Shown here piece by piece: positions 36,501 to 47,100 of a stretch of DNA of 64,000 nucleotides. The notes under the pieces were generated by a model. It was not told the origin of the DNA. It saw only the letters and a program-made list of their open reading frames with translations, and did no database searches. The position numbers and the translations under genes were made by a program. Origin of the DNA: Helopsaltes ochotensis (Eukaryota; Chordata; Aves; Passeriformes; Locustellidae). How positions within the stretch are numbered: position 1 is the stretch's first letter; every line of letters begins with the position of its first letter. The stretch spans positions 1 through 64,000 of the forward strand of contig VXBM01000776.1 of NCBI GenBank assembly GCA_013400155.1, given 5' to 3'.

Positions 36501-37842
36501 CATGTTTCTAGAGATGTTTCAAGTATTGGTGTGTTACAAAACAAAACATAGAATTATAGAATCATTTGGGTTGGAAAAGGCCTTAAAGATGGTACACAGT
36601 ACCTAAATGCAATCTTTGTGGGCTAAAGAATATTGAAAAAAAATTCTACTATTTTTACACAGATATCACAGGAAACTGTGACAATAATAAACTTACAGTT
36701 TACGAAAGTGTTTCTCCTGAATCACATGAAATTACATGTTCTAACTTAGGGTTTCAACCAACTTCAGGACCTGTTTTTTGCCTACAACTGTTTTTTTGCA
36801 TGGTGGGCATTAGATAAATCCTGCTGAAAAACAGGGCTTTGCACTGTAGCCACATCTTGTGCCAATACAGGGCATTTTATGGCTGCACTATTTCCTCAAT
36901 GTTCTCAAAGCTGAAGGGGTGAAAGCATATGCTCTTTATAGGCATATGCATCCAAACTGCAGATTTTGCTGCCGTAATGGATTTTTTTCCCCATACACTT
37001 GGCTGATTCAGCTGTGCTTGCAAAATATACCAATATGCATCACAGCAGTCCCACTCCTCATAGCAAAGGGTCTGACTGGTGTGGCCTGTGGGAGGACACC
37101 ATGGACAGACTGCAGGCTGCCCAGCTTCCCTGTGCAGTCAGCAGGGCTCAGCTTACATGTCATGAAGGAGCCTTGGAACGTGCATAAACAAAGTCCATAG
37201 AGTGCCTGTATTGATGATACTGAATCCCCTTATTGAGTAGAAAGTAAGGCTACGGTACAAGGCATTAATAAGTACCACTATTTCATCCTTGCTCATTTTT
37301 GCTTGAAAGGCAGGATCAATGCTATATTCCCCATACTTCAGGAATGGCCACAGCAAAGCTGAAGTACATAATCACTTCCTTTTTCTTTTTACCTATACTT
37401 TTTTTTGGTCCTGTTTAGCCCACCTAATGCTCTCAGTTTCAGCTTATGGATGTGATCTGCTAACCCTCAGTGTCTACCTGTGCTCCAGGCTTCTGCTTAG
37501 GGGAAATCACTGAACAAGCTCAATTGTGTACCTCCTTCACAGCAAAAGAAAAATATAATTAGATTTTAGAATGAATAGAACTGTTCAAATTGAAGTTTGC
37601 TCTGAAAACTGTAGCTTTATTTTATTTATTTTACTTCTGTACCTCAGTCCTCAGTATTTCCTGCTATTTATACATGAAGCTATGTCCACAGCGAATCAAG
37701 AACCATGAAGCCCTTACCCATTGCAGCTGGAGCAAAGGAAGATGAGGAAGGTGAGGAACAAGAGTGTCGTCACGGCTGCCAAACTTCCCCACAGGATTAC
37801 GTGGATCTGTCCACTGCCTAAAAAAACACCCTCTAGCCCCAT
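24161..37842 (-). CDS. PAG1: PAG1, raft-associated transmembrane adaptor (six coding exons)
   Basis: The joined coding exons (125, 52, 97, 581, 60 and 351 nt) give 421 residues plus stop, against 432 in human PAG1. The protein is a type III membrane adaptor of lipid rafts. After phosphorylation by Src-family kinases it recruits the inhibitory kinase Csk and so damps antigen-receptor and Src signalling. Visible features are a short extracellular tail (1-15), a membrane helix (about 16-36), the palmitoylation pair C37 and C40 in CSSC, and ten cytoplasmic tyrosines (Y105, 162, 180, 223, 292, 310, 327, 346, 376, 406). A proline-rich PPPVPMK (253-259) should bind Fyn-type SH3 domains, and the C-terminal TRL (419-421) should bind EBP50/NHERF1. 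Y310 in AMYSSV corresponds to human Y317, the Csk SH2 site. The ATG lies in ACCATGG, an ideal Kozak context. No frameshift or lost key residue is seen. Confidence 0.97.
24512..26610 (-). other. PAG1: PAG1 intron between coding exons 5 and 6
   Basis: 2.1 kb intron. It contains an ATT/ACT trinucleotide patch (24978-25018) and a striking plus-strand G- and GT-rich tract (25735-25858). A 183-codon minus-strand ORF running through that tract is an artefact of its composition. Nothing else identifiable. Confidence 0.85.
25735..25858 (+). repeat. G/T-rich low-complexity tract with G-quadruplex potential
   Basis: The stretch starts with three long G runs within 24 bases (25735-25758) and continues as GGTT, GGGTT and GTTT units. 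It follows a run of T. In the PAG1 pre-mRNA it would be C/A-rich, so any quadruplex would form on the non-template DNA strand of PAG1, not in its RNA. Confidence 0.8.
26611..26670 (-). CDS. PAG1: PAG1 coding exon 5
   Basis: A 60-nt exon encoding residues 286-305, starting [13 protein letters not shown] and ending SLTEDE, phase 0 at both ends. The acceptor is TTTTCTACAG and the donor GATGAG/GTATGT. It matches the human segment [20 protein letters not shown] and includes Y292. As it is in frame, skipping it would leave the reading frame intact. Confidence 0.94.
26671..31195 (-). other. PAG1: PAG1 intron between coding exons 4 and 5
   Basis: 4.5 kb intron. A T/G low-complexity stretch of TTTG and GGGTTT units lies at 31036-31111, close to the upstream exon. 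An 85-codon minus-strand ORF at 27987-28244 has a fairly protein-like composition but no recognisable family. No transposon was identified. Confidence 0.85.
31196..31776 (-). CDS. PAG1: PAG1 coding exon 4: main tyrosine and proline-rich segment
   Basis: The largest coding exon, 581 nt, finishing V92 and encoding residues 93-285. It carries four tyrosines in Src-family-type motifs: Y105 in PYEEVQ, Y162 in GPYEVLK, Y180 in CLYETVK and Y223 in AEYASVD. It also carries the SH3-binding ELPPPVPMKLL (251-261). The acceptor is TTTTCTTTAG and the donor AAAAG/GTAAAT, phase 0. An acidic glutamate-rich tail closes the exon. Similarity to human PAG1 is strongest around GMEGPYEVLKDSSSQEN. Confidence 0.97.
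31777..34426 (-). other. PAG1: PAG1 intron between coding exons 3 and 4
   Basis: 2.65 kb intron with no recognisable repeat or nested gene. ORFs on either strand are short and unrelated to known families. Confidence 0.85.
34427..34523 (-). CDS. PAG1: PAG1 coding exon 3
   Basis: A 97-nt exon encoding residues 60-91 plus one base. It starts PSEKEVFSHS and ends with EQNGALSNGE, aligning with human PSDKEMFSRS and EQNGALTNGD. The acceptor is TTGTGTTGCAG. Of two overlapping possible donors the downstream GAGG/GTGAGT is chosen, because it gives the phase-1 end needed to join the next exon as V92 followed by LSEDST. Confidence 0.94.
34524..35046 (-). other. PAG1: PAG1 intron between coding exons 2 and 3
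   Basis: A short intron of 523 bp bounded by GTAAGT and TTGTGTTGCAG. Nothing else is seen in it. Confidence 0.9.
35047..35098 (-). CDS. PAG1: PAG1 coding exon 2: juxtamembrane basic segment
   Basis: A 52-nt exon that completes G42 and adds EKKAKNQNGDHENLMNV (43-59). The HENLMNV part is the same as in human PAG1. The acceptor ends TTCATTAAG and the donor is GTG/GTAAGT, phase 0. The basic lysines just inside the membrane fit the positive-inside rule. Confidence 0.95.
35402..35674 (+). mobile_element. CR1 LINE 3' fragment
   Basis: The sequence is a 5'-truncated CR1 tail. Landmarks in order are GTAGATTTAGATTAAATATTAG, TTCTTTACTGTGAGG, a GGACACTGGAACAAGTTGCTC segment, CATCCCTGG, TTCAAGGCCAGGCTAGACAG, CCCTTCCAACCCAGGCCATT and the terminal ATTCTATGATTCTATGAT. 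Such 5'-truncated copies ending in the octamer repeat are the common form of CR1 in birds. It sits antisense to PAG1 within an intron. Confidence 0.93.
36547..36592 (-). mobile_element. Short CR1 3' tail, inverted
   Basis: CATAGAATTATAGAATCATT followed by TGGGTTGGAAAAGGCCTTAA is the reverse complement of the last 45 or so bases of CR1, with a slightly mutated octamer tail. Only this stub is recognisable. Confidence 0.8.
37718..37842 (-). CDS. PAG1: PAG1 coding exon 1: extracellular tail, membrane helix, CSSC
   Basis: Encodes residues 1-41 and two bases of codon 42. The start MGLEGVFLGSGQ parallels the human MGPAGSLLGSGQ. A hydrophobic helix follows, and the exon ends with FLCSSCN. C37 and C40 are the palmitoylated cysteines known to hold the protein in rafts. 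The donor is AATGG/GTAAGG, phase 2. Confidence 0.96.
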
Positions 37843-37929
37843 GGTACTAGCAGGAGCAGGTATCACTTGGGGTTGAAGAAGTTACTCCTTGAAGAAGACT
37901 GACATCTGTGCTGCATACACCTTCTGTTT
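37718..37929 (-). other. PAG1: PAG1 exon with 5'UTR end and start codon
   Basis: Exon reading from 37929 down to 37718. The acceptor TTTTTCCTTCTGCAG precedes 37929 and the donor GTAAGGG follows 37718, giving 87 nt of 5'UTR and 125 nt of coding sequence. The 5'UTR contains upstream ATGs: one opens a 17-codon frame (37916-37863) and another a 7-codon frame (37905-37882), both closed before the main ATG. The acceptor shows that more non-coding exons must lie further upstream (higher coordinates). Confidence 0.85.
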
Positions 37930-40337
37930 CTGCAGAAGGAAAAACACCATCAGAGATTAAGAGAAATTTTGACGATAATAAATCTGACAGCTACAAGTCT
38001 GGCAGGAAAGATTTTCATACGCAGATCTTACGAAAACCAGTTTCAAGTACAAGCCAGCCAGCCAAAGAGATTTTCAGCTACATTTCTGACAGTAACATAG
38101 AACAGATTTGTCAAATATTAACGCAAGCTGTTACCTATCTACAATCTCAATGTGCACAAGAGGTAGTACAGCCTCTCTGTACTTGTATTTTCAAGAAAAG
38201 ATTCCTAAATCCACTTCGAGGGACAGAGTAATCTATTTTGTGGTTATATTTGTAAATTTCATTGACCAGTGAGCTTTCAAAACCAGCTGCAACTTCTGCA
38301 AAGTTAACAAGCCAAAAAGAGAGCTGCAGCAAGTGTTCACCTCCTTCTCTCTCAGTCTCTCCTGCTGGCACACGATTCAAGGCTTAAAGTGCAGTGACAA
38401 ATAAGCTAGGTAAGTTTTTGAAAGGAATACCACAAAAACCTTTCTTGCAGCAGATAAGATCCAGTCTTATTTCTCTGTGACATGCTTATTTTGTTAATAG
38501 TATGTCTGGAGAGTAACAACACTGAACTTTCTTTTTTAGCTTCTCCCCACCTGAGTCTGAGAAACCAACAGAGAAAAGTAAACAGGGTGGTTTTTTTAAG
38601 AACTTGCATAAACACAACTTTTGCTTCAGCACGCAGCCCATGGGGAAGACTCCGGCATAAACCCTAGTTGTGACATATAACTTTTGGTATACAATATATT
38701 CTGAAATTCCGTACATATATTTAATGCAATACATTGTTGACAAGGCAAAATAAAAAAGAAATTATTAATTCTTCACTGCTGAAGGTAATAATTCCTCCAT
38801 AATTTGGGAACAGGTTATGCAAAGCCTATTTACAGGCTTTCAGCCTCACTTGATTAATGAAAACTGAAATAGAATACAATGGCTAAGAAATGAGCAGATA
38901 TATTTTGGGAATGAAAAAGTAGCACAAATATTAGATTGACAATGTCTAAAGCCATTAATAACTTACTTTAATGCATATATTTTCATAGAAATTTTTTGGT
39001 ATAGGAGATACGTATGCACACATTTATTTCTTTGCAGCAGAAGCATCCTTTGTAAAAACAAATTCAATTATGCACTAATATCATACTAATATACAGAGAC
39101 ATATCACCATTTTGTTATTATAATCTTATGAGAAAAGAAGATTTCTTTCCAGAAAAAGAGGAATCAATTCAGATCAAAGGAAATCTGAATATTTGAAGAG
39201 AAGATACTAAGTTACACATAACAACTAAGTTATGTGACTGGGTAGCTTGGGTAGCTCTTACAAGTAGTATTTCTGTTCCTGCATAAAATGGACTCATTAA
39301 TTTGAACCATGCAGAATCAGACTTCTGAACACTTTCCAAGAAGAACCTTACTAATTTATCCACAGTGGATAAAAGCTTTTTTTAAAAAAAACTTTTTCCT
39401 TTAGATAATAATGGCATGGATATAAATTGAAGAAGCAAAAGATGCTGATCCTGAAAAGACCAATTTCAATGTGTAGTTAAATATTTTTAATTTGGGCAAG
39501 AAACGAAAAAGACAGACATTGTGTAACTTCTCCAAACCCCTAAATCCACAGGAAGAACAGGTGCCACACACCTTGGCAAAGCATATACATCTTACTGGTA
39601 GTCCTGAGCACTGACACCCAAGAGCCACCACTTTCAGCAATGACCCCTGCCAAGCAATGTGCCTCTCTGGTTAGCTTGGTGGAGCCTGAAAAATTTAACA
39701 TTTAAAAGCAGTGGCAGATCACTCTAAAAATTATGTATACAGGAGATGACACAGCCCTGCCTCACCCCTATTTTAAAGCCCAGGTTGGGTTATTTCTACA
39801 CTGAGTCACAGTCATAGCACTGACTGTGAAATGGAGAGACCTTAAGGGAAACTGAGTCAGATTTAGTCAGGAGAAAACTTGGTGTAATGCCCACAAAGAC
39901 CTCTGTGATACAGGGTCCATTGGTATTGATTCCTGTAAAGGTGATGGACTGTCCTCATCTAGAAAGCATTACAAAGCACACTGTGCTGGCTACCTTAAAT
40001 AGCTCCAAACCCTTGTTGAGATGGTTAAATAGAAAGCACTTCCCTTTTAAAATTTTCTTTTCTTTTTTATGAATTTTCAAAGACATTTTCTGCTGTGCCA
40101 GAACTTAAAAAAAAAATCTTAAAAAATCTTTTAGTTTCTTTTGTCCAATCTGTTTGCCTTCAAAACCCCCTAATTTTTTGTTACCCTTGGAAAAAAATGA
40201 TGAAATGAAAATGGAATGTAAAAACAAAATCTTTCTTCAGCATTTTTGTTGTCTTTTATTCCTTGGTTTTCCCAAGAAATAAAAAGAATGTAAATGAAAA
40301 AAATAAACTATGTTTTTTAAAAATATAGAAATAAAGG

Positions 40338-40420
<83 letters not shown>

Positions 40421-41284
40421 GAGGAGAATAGGGATTTACAATCTTTTTCTTAAAACAGAAACACATTTTCTTTAGAGCAGACACAGACCTGTCTCACAAG
40501 ATATTTAAATTATTTCTACTACTAAGTTCAGAATTTTGTATCTACTCTGAAGAAGGATACTATACTCTCAGAAGACTAAGTAATGTAAGTTAAGCTAATA
40601 CTATAAGAAATGCGTTTTTTAAAAATTCTAAATATATATTCTTAAGGTTCCAGGACTTTATTTAAAGATAATATTTGAGCTAAGGAGAGCTAAGGATACA
40701 GGGGGAGCAGCCCCATGGAAAAGCTGTGTCTTTGAAGGCTTCAGTACAGAGTTAGGAAGTGTTGGGATGAGCCGGAGTTCAGACTGAACTTCAAAAGGAG
40801 TGAGATCAGAAACAGTCAGTCAAGAAGACCTCTACATGTGATGTCAGGAGTGAAGCACAAGACTGATGAGGCACATGAGGCATCCCACCAGGCAGAAGTC
40901 AAAATAGCAAAGAAAATTACCAAGGTCAGATGTAGTTAATTTGCAGGAAAACAGCACAAAATGCTTTGACTTTATGCTGAGAGAAGGAGGTCAGAAAAGG
41001 ACAGAAAAGCACAGTGGCACTTGAACCAGGGGAGGTGACTGCTGCAGACACCTGTACAAGCAGAACAGAGAAATAACTAGGAACAGACTGAATGCAGGTG
41101 AAGCCCTGAATGAAGGAAGCTGAGCAGCCAGAATATGACCACTGATCCCTCTTAGCTCCCTGAAAAGCAAGAGTTTAGCATAAGTGCTAGAGGACCTAGA
41201 ACCTGCTCAGCACACGTGACAACCAAAAGTAAATACAATTATAACACAAAAACATCTCAGCCTTCTAGCACCTCCAAGAAAAGG
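37930..41284 (-). other. Probable PAG1 5' intron, first part
   Basis: No exon is seen in this 3.4 kb. It holds an AAAG microsatellite at 40339-40420 and otherwise AT-rich single-copy-like DNA. It is assigned to a PAG1 intron because the exon at 37718-37929 begins at a splice acceptor. Confidence 0.65.
40339..40420 (+). repeat. AAAG tetranucleotide microsatellite (82 bp)
   Basis: About 20 uninterrupted GAAA units. Pure purine on the plus strand, so the PAG1 pre-mRNA would contain a UUUC pyrimidine tract at this point. Confidence 0.95.
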
Positions 41285-41613
41285 GGACCTCCAAGAAAAC
41301 TGGTGAGGGACTTGTTTAAAGGGCATGTGGTGATAGAACGAGGGGGAGTGGCTTTAAACAGAGAGTAGGTTTAGATTAGATCTCAGAAGGAATTTTTTTT
41401 TACAGTGAGGGTGGTGAGGCACTGGAACAGGTTGCTCGGAACAGGTTGCGCAGAGAAGTTGTGGATGCCCCATCCCTGGAAGTGTTCAACACCAGCTTGG
41501 ATGGAGCTCTGAGCAACCTTGTCTAGTGAAAATTGGCCCTGCCCTGGCAGGTGGGCTGGAACTGATGACCTTTAATTCTTCCAACCCAGGCCATTCTATG
41601 ATTCTATGATTCT
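41285..41613 (+). mobile_element. CR1 LINE 3' fragment
   Basis: A second 5'-truncated CR1 tail, recognisable from GGGCATGTGGTGATAGAACG through GTGGATGCCCCATCCCTGG and CCAACCCAGGCCATTC to three ATTCTATGATTCT-type units. It has an internal short duplication (GGAACAGGTTGC twice near 41424-41451). The 5' border is approximate. It is antisense to PAG1. Confidence 0.92.
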
Positions 41614-43490
41614 AGATTCACCTGCTGTGAGCCCTTATCATGTAGTGACATCAGAGGGCTTAATCTTTCTGTTTAATGCCCCCCAAAAAATGAGGCTGAA
41701 ACAGTATTCACACAGGCTGGTGCCTTTAACAGAGGAGAGTTTCTGGAATTCTTGAAGCTGGACCAGCATCCATCAGCTGCCCCAACCAGCCCTGGACAGA
41801 AAACTGGCAAAGACATACACTGAAAACACAACTGCCTGAACTCCCTCTGCTTCCACCAGGTGAATTCCTGGACATTAAAACATCAATGCCTAATACCTTG
41901 GATTTAGGAGATGTTGCAGAGGCTAGCTTTAAAGAGAAACTTATTTGAAATCATAACAATGGAACAACAAGCAGCTAATTTCTAAGAGCTCTTTGACAGC
42001 TGAAATGTTTAACTCCTGCTTTTACAATAAAAAGTGATATTGTGCTGCCCTCTGGTGAATCTCTCCATTCGGGGACTGGGATTTCTGGCTCTTAGGGGGG
42101 TGCTTCAGAACTCAGTGCAAACTCTGCTGCTACAGACGGAGTTCACATGGGGCCCTTCACCTGTCAAGCTCAAAACAGTCCTACCTCCACCCTTGGAAGT
42201 CTGTCAGACTCAAATAGTTCAACCTTGCAGACAGACACTGCTGAGACAGAACAGTGGTCAATAGAACTGTTTGGGGGTTTCAAAATTATTTTCTTGTGTG
42301 ACAACCTAAAGATGATTTCTTCCACAGCACCCTTTCCACAGAACTCTCCACACAAGTTGTTGCAGATACTGAACTCTAAAAGAAAATAACAGGGAAAGGC
42401 TTAGAACACAAGTAAGAAATGTGGTTATTTAATCCATGGCAAAATTTAAACAATAGTCTACATTCACATTTCAAAGTACTACCAGTTCAGAAAACTAATC
42501 TTTACACTCTATTGGATAAAATTTCTTCTTGTGGGAACTTCTTGCTTTTTAGACATCAATATTTGCAATTACTGAAATCCATATGATAAATGATGCCTGT
42601 AGCCATTTCTCAAAATTGCACCTAAATGCCCAATTATATTTGTGGTTTCAGAATGACAGATATTCTGTTGCATAACCCATACTTTTATGGGGAATAATGT
42701 GTTATTTTTGCTTGCGGCTGTTGCAGGGATAAAGCAGAGCTGAGGCAGTCCAGCCTGACATGATGAGGAGGAGAATACAATTTTGGTTCCAAAAAACCTG
42801 TGTCTAGAGTGAAGCAGATAGACATGCTGCAGCTCTGGGGAGCACATGAAGTATGAATTTTAACTGGTGGGGAAGCTGCTGCAAAAGTCTGAAGTGAGAC
42901 CCAAACACCTTTGAAGACTAGCATCCAAAAGACCCAGTGTACTTCAGGTCCAGGACTGGCCAGGATTTTCTGAGCAAAGTCCCACCTGACTTTATGGTGG
43001 TACATGTAAAGGATGTGCTTGTGATAGGCAGATGCCGCGCTTTGGTGTCCCTCTCCCACCACCTTCCCCTTGGCTTCTGGGTTTAGAGCAGCTTCATTCA
43101 TTTCTCCTGCAAAGAATGCTCAGCCCACGCCTTCCAGAGGGAAAAGAGTGGGAAATGTCAACAGCTTCGCCTCTCTGGGTTTCTTAATGAATTATAGATG
43201 GAGCATAGGCAAGAGACTAAATTGTTCTGACAACTGAGCGACTTTGAATGTGAGAAGCCAAACGCGACAGGACAGGAGAGATTCACGGAGGCTGTGGGGA
43301 TTGCAGCTCCCTTTCCGGGGCTGTCGGGCTGTGTTCTGTTAACGGGGGCATTGCCCAGGTGCTTCATCTGCTCACCCCCAAGCTTTGTTACAGGACTCCC
43401 TTGTGAGCTGCTCCATCTCCTACTGCTCTCTTCCCCCTGCCACCCCTCCAGCTCCCTCTCAATATAAGAGCTTTTCCTCTTCTGTTCTTC
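41614..43490 (-). other. Probable PAG1 5' intron, second part
   Basis: No exon is supported here. The part from about 43020 to 43400 is somewhat richer in GC and CpG than its surroundings but too weak to call an island. No repeat was recognised. Confidence 0.55.
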
Positions 43491-44136
43491 TGTCTTGGTT
43501 TGGAAAGACAGGTGTTTGCTAAGGAAGGCAGGAGCCTCACTTGGAAAGGAAAATGTAAACCCCCTCCCTCCGAATTATTATAATTTTGATATTAAGGGGC
43601 TCTAAGGCGAAGAAATGGGAATAGGAATAACAGTTCTTTAAGTAGGAAAATTAAAGTAAAAATGCAATAGTACAAAAAAACCACCACTGACAGAGTCAGA
43701 ATACAACCTGACACCTTGTTGGTCAGGGTGTTGGTAGCAGTCGAATTAAATCGTGTCTGCAGTCCTCTTGGAGTGTCAGATGTGGTTCTGTTGAGCCTTC
43801 CTGTAGAAGGGTGTAGTTTTCCTCTGAAGGTCCAGTGGTGGTGAGATGGGTCCAGTCTTCTACTGGGAATCTAGTGGAAGCAGACTGCCTCTGGTGTTTC
43901 AAATCTCAGTTTATATCCAAGCAGGAATGTTTGGCTCCTCCCCTTGGGTGGAGCATCTCACAACGGGATGATGTAATTTTATCAGTCATGCAGTGAGACT
44001 CAATGGCCCATTAACAGAAGATAGCCCCCTGGAGGGAGGATGGGTCATGGAAGAGATAAAGAACACTGCCCCACCTGGTTTTAGCAGGTAATAGAATACA
44101 TACTTTTGATTACATCTTGCATTGCACCCTAAGACA
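43491..44136 (-). mobile_element. Solo LTR of an endogenous retrovirus (646 bp)
   Basis: Bounded by TGTCTT at 43491 and AAGACA at 44131-44136, perfect 6-bp inverted ends. I read the sense strand as minus because a TATA-like GGATATAAAC lies near 43910-43920 on that strand, followed by the leader-like CACCACTGGACCTTCAGAGG and CTACACCCTTCTACAGGA motifs that I associate with songbird ERV LTRs. The expected AATAAA appears mutated to CTTAAAG. I could not see a clear target-site duplication, and no internal coding region is attached. It would lie in the sense direction of the PAG1 5' intron. Confidence 0.7.
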
Positions 44137-47100
44137 TTTTGCAAATCCTGAAAATACACTTTCTCTATGAAGATAGCATCCTACAGGAGACCTGAGGACT
44201 TGCCTTACTCCCACTCCAGAAAACTCCAGCTACAACTTCAGGCCCAACTCAGGCACCAGCAGAGTTTATCTCTAAGGGCCCAAAGATTGAGCACACCCCT
44301 TGTATGTGACACCCTCAAGGCCACCCTAAAGAAAACATCTGAAGGCAAGCAATCCCGCCTGTGGGTACAACTCCTGTACCCCCAACAGCTCACACCAAAC
44401 TACACATCTCATTTAGAGAAGAGGGAGAACATGGCAGGTGCACTTTGCTCAATCCATAACCATTTCCATGTCAGGACTGTTCTCTGCATGCAAATACCAT
44501 GGCACTGGCAGGAAAATGCCATTTGTGCTCCTGAAACAACCCTTACGTGTAACATAACCCAATAAGGCATTACACACATTTTATGACATCATCAGGGCTG
44601 CATTTGTTCTTGTGTGGGCAAAATACTTGGGTCAAACTTTTCACAGGTATCTCCTACTGCAAGTCCTGCTTTGGGGCCTGTCTGCAGAAGCTGGTGGGAG
44701 TTGTGCTTTGAACATTATGGTTGGGTCCATTGCAGTAAATGATAAGTGTTGGAAATCATTGTCTTGTACAGCCCAAGCCCACAATTTTATACTTTCTTAT
44801 TCTCCACAGAATGGTGGTTGTATCATCTTCCAGGACTGGTCCCTGACCAGAGCTAACTCCTGAGTGGTATATGGGATTTGTTTTGGGAAAAAGCCTTTTG
44901 ACTGCAACCAAAATTATGCTTCAGGCTGTTCTAACTGGGTAACACCACATCTTTTGTGTTTCAAACTGGGCATATGATAACAATGGGTCCTTTGAACCTT
45001 AACTCCCTTGTACTAGAGATCTTTCTCTTCTCTCAGTACTTCACCACCACAGGACATGTCCAGCTTTCTATCCATTCCAGTTCCTCTTTCTTTCTTTCTC
45101 AGTTCTCAGTCCTCTTTGCTGCTTGAGGCAACCACCTCTGCTACAGGTGACAGAGACTACATTAAGATATGAAAACAGGAATAAGTGTGCATGAGAACCT
45201 AATAAAATAAATATAAAGATGACAAAATTTTATCCAGAAGAGACATTTCAGATAATTCTCTGGCACTGCCACATTAAAACAGAAGATACTATGGAACAAC
45301 CTGAATACACATACATGATTCTTGCTTTACATTAGTATTAAGTACCAATTACTACCAATGTCAATTAAGAGCAATTGCAATTAAATTCTTCTGGAGACAG
45401 TAGGCAACAGGATTGCTGTTTGGACTGAGGTGCTGCCTAGCACAACATCTAACACCACAGTGTTACTGGAGTCAAGATTGTGAAGTTTCTTCAACGTCAC
45501 TTAAAAAAAGGTTGTAAAACGGATTTGTAATTGGTCGAATTGTTGTTTCTGCATCTGCAATGGCTTCTTTTGGCTGTCTAAATGTAGATTCAGTACTGAA
45601 CTACACAAACCTTAAGACCAAGATTGCCTTTCTCATGCAGTACCAAGTGCATTTCGCTTTTAGGGTTCCTATGCACTAAATCAGGACAAATCCTTTCGTA
45701 CAACAGGCTCTTCTGGTGCAGTTGTGTTTTGCTTGGCAGCACCCATTTATGTGAACAGTTCAAGATAGACACATCTTATTCCAAGCAGTGAAGACCAGAT
45801 GTGCACATAATTAAGGCCTGGTCATAAAAGCCTGATGCTGGAAGGAATTACTGACATGGACTGCTGCTCTTGCTGGCTGTCAGATGAGCCTTGCAGAAAC
45901 TGTGCATGACATAAGCCTTCAAAACAGTTCATGTTTCTGCTTGTGAAGCAGCAGAATAATAAGGTTGTGATCTAATATACCTGTACCTACTTCTTCAGAA
46001 ACCATGGCTGGTTTCTCAAAGGATGTATGTGCCCTATAATGCAAAAACAGATCTAAGACAAGACTGAACAGTCCCAAACCACTGGTCACTTTTAGTGCCT
46101 TCTAAGCCTTAACATCTTCTAGAGAGAAACCAAGTCTCTCTGAGCCCATCTATCTTTGGCCCTACAGAAAAATTAAAAACCCCCTTGCAGCAGTAAAGGC
46201 TGATGTATGCTACAATCTGCATTCATACTCCAAGCAAGTCATTCATGCCTTGTCAGACCATGTCACCTCAAGGTTAACGTATTCAAAGTTGACCTGACTT
46301 CTTCTACCACTCTTTCCTTTCTATTCCTACTAGAATTCTATTAAGTCCACACATGCTTGCAGTGCAGGCAGCCTCTCTTTAGAAAGAAAGAAATTTGGGA
46401 AAGTGGAAAGAGTCAGGATAGTTCTATGAACAATTAAGCAAGTGAATTCAAGAGATTGCTTCAAGACAGTGGAACAGTTTTCTTAAAATGGTGGAGAATT
46501 TCAGAAAATAAGAGATGTTCCTAGCAAGGCTATAATAGCAGGCTGTAAAATAAATAAATAAATAAACAGCAGGCTGTAAAACTAGATTTTCAAAGGAAGG
46601 TGAGCATAATTGCATGTGAATGTGATTATGTCCCCGTGAAACAGTCTGCATCCTGGGGTATGCATAATTATGCACCTTACCTGTCACAGAGCTATCACAT
46701 TTATTTCCCACATTCACAAGGTCTTTCTGTGTATAAACCATACACTCACGAATCTCTGCCAAATACAGCTTCCATTATAAATCAGGCCCTGAGCAAAAAG
46801 ATTTGTAACCAAAAACTTAAAGCTCACAAATTTATTCCACAGTGGCTAATAAGGTTCCCCCCATTCCACTACCAGCAGTACAAACTTCCCTAAGCAGAAA
46901 CAGGGAGAAGGGCAATGCTGAGGCCACAGCTCTCAAATGCAGAGAACACTGGCTGGGTTTGGCCAGCTGCTGAGGAAGAAACCGATAATGCAGCCTCTGT
47001 GCAACAGCTCCTAGGAACAGCACCACATATTTTCCCCAGGCTTTAGCAGCCAAATAATGACTGTCTCAAATGTGACAGCAGAAAAGCTTTATCTGCTGAG

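Larger units (their letters stand above)
35099..37717 (-). other. PAG1: PAG1 intron between coding exons 1 and 2
   Basis: 2.6 kb intron containing a CR1 3' fragment in plus orientation (35402-35674) and a short CR1 tail in minus orientation (36547-36592). The remainder is AT-rich with no other identifiable feature. Confidence 0.85.

Noticed and set aside
42685..43101. 138-codon minus-strand ORF
   Set aside because: No family resemblance. It lies in the probable 5' intron and has no splice borders in a matching phase.
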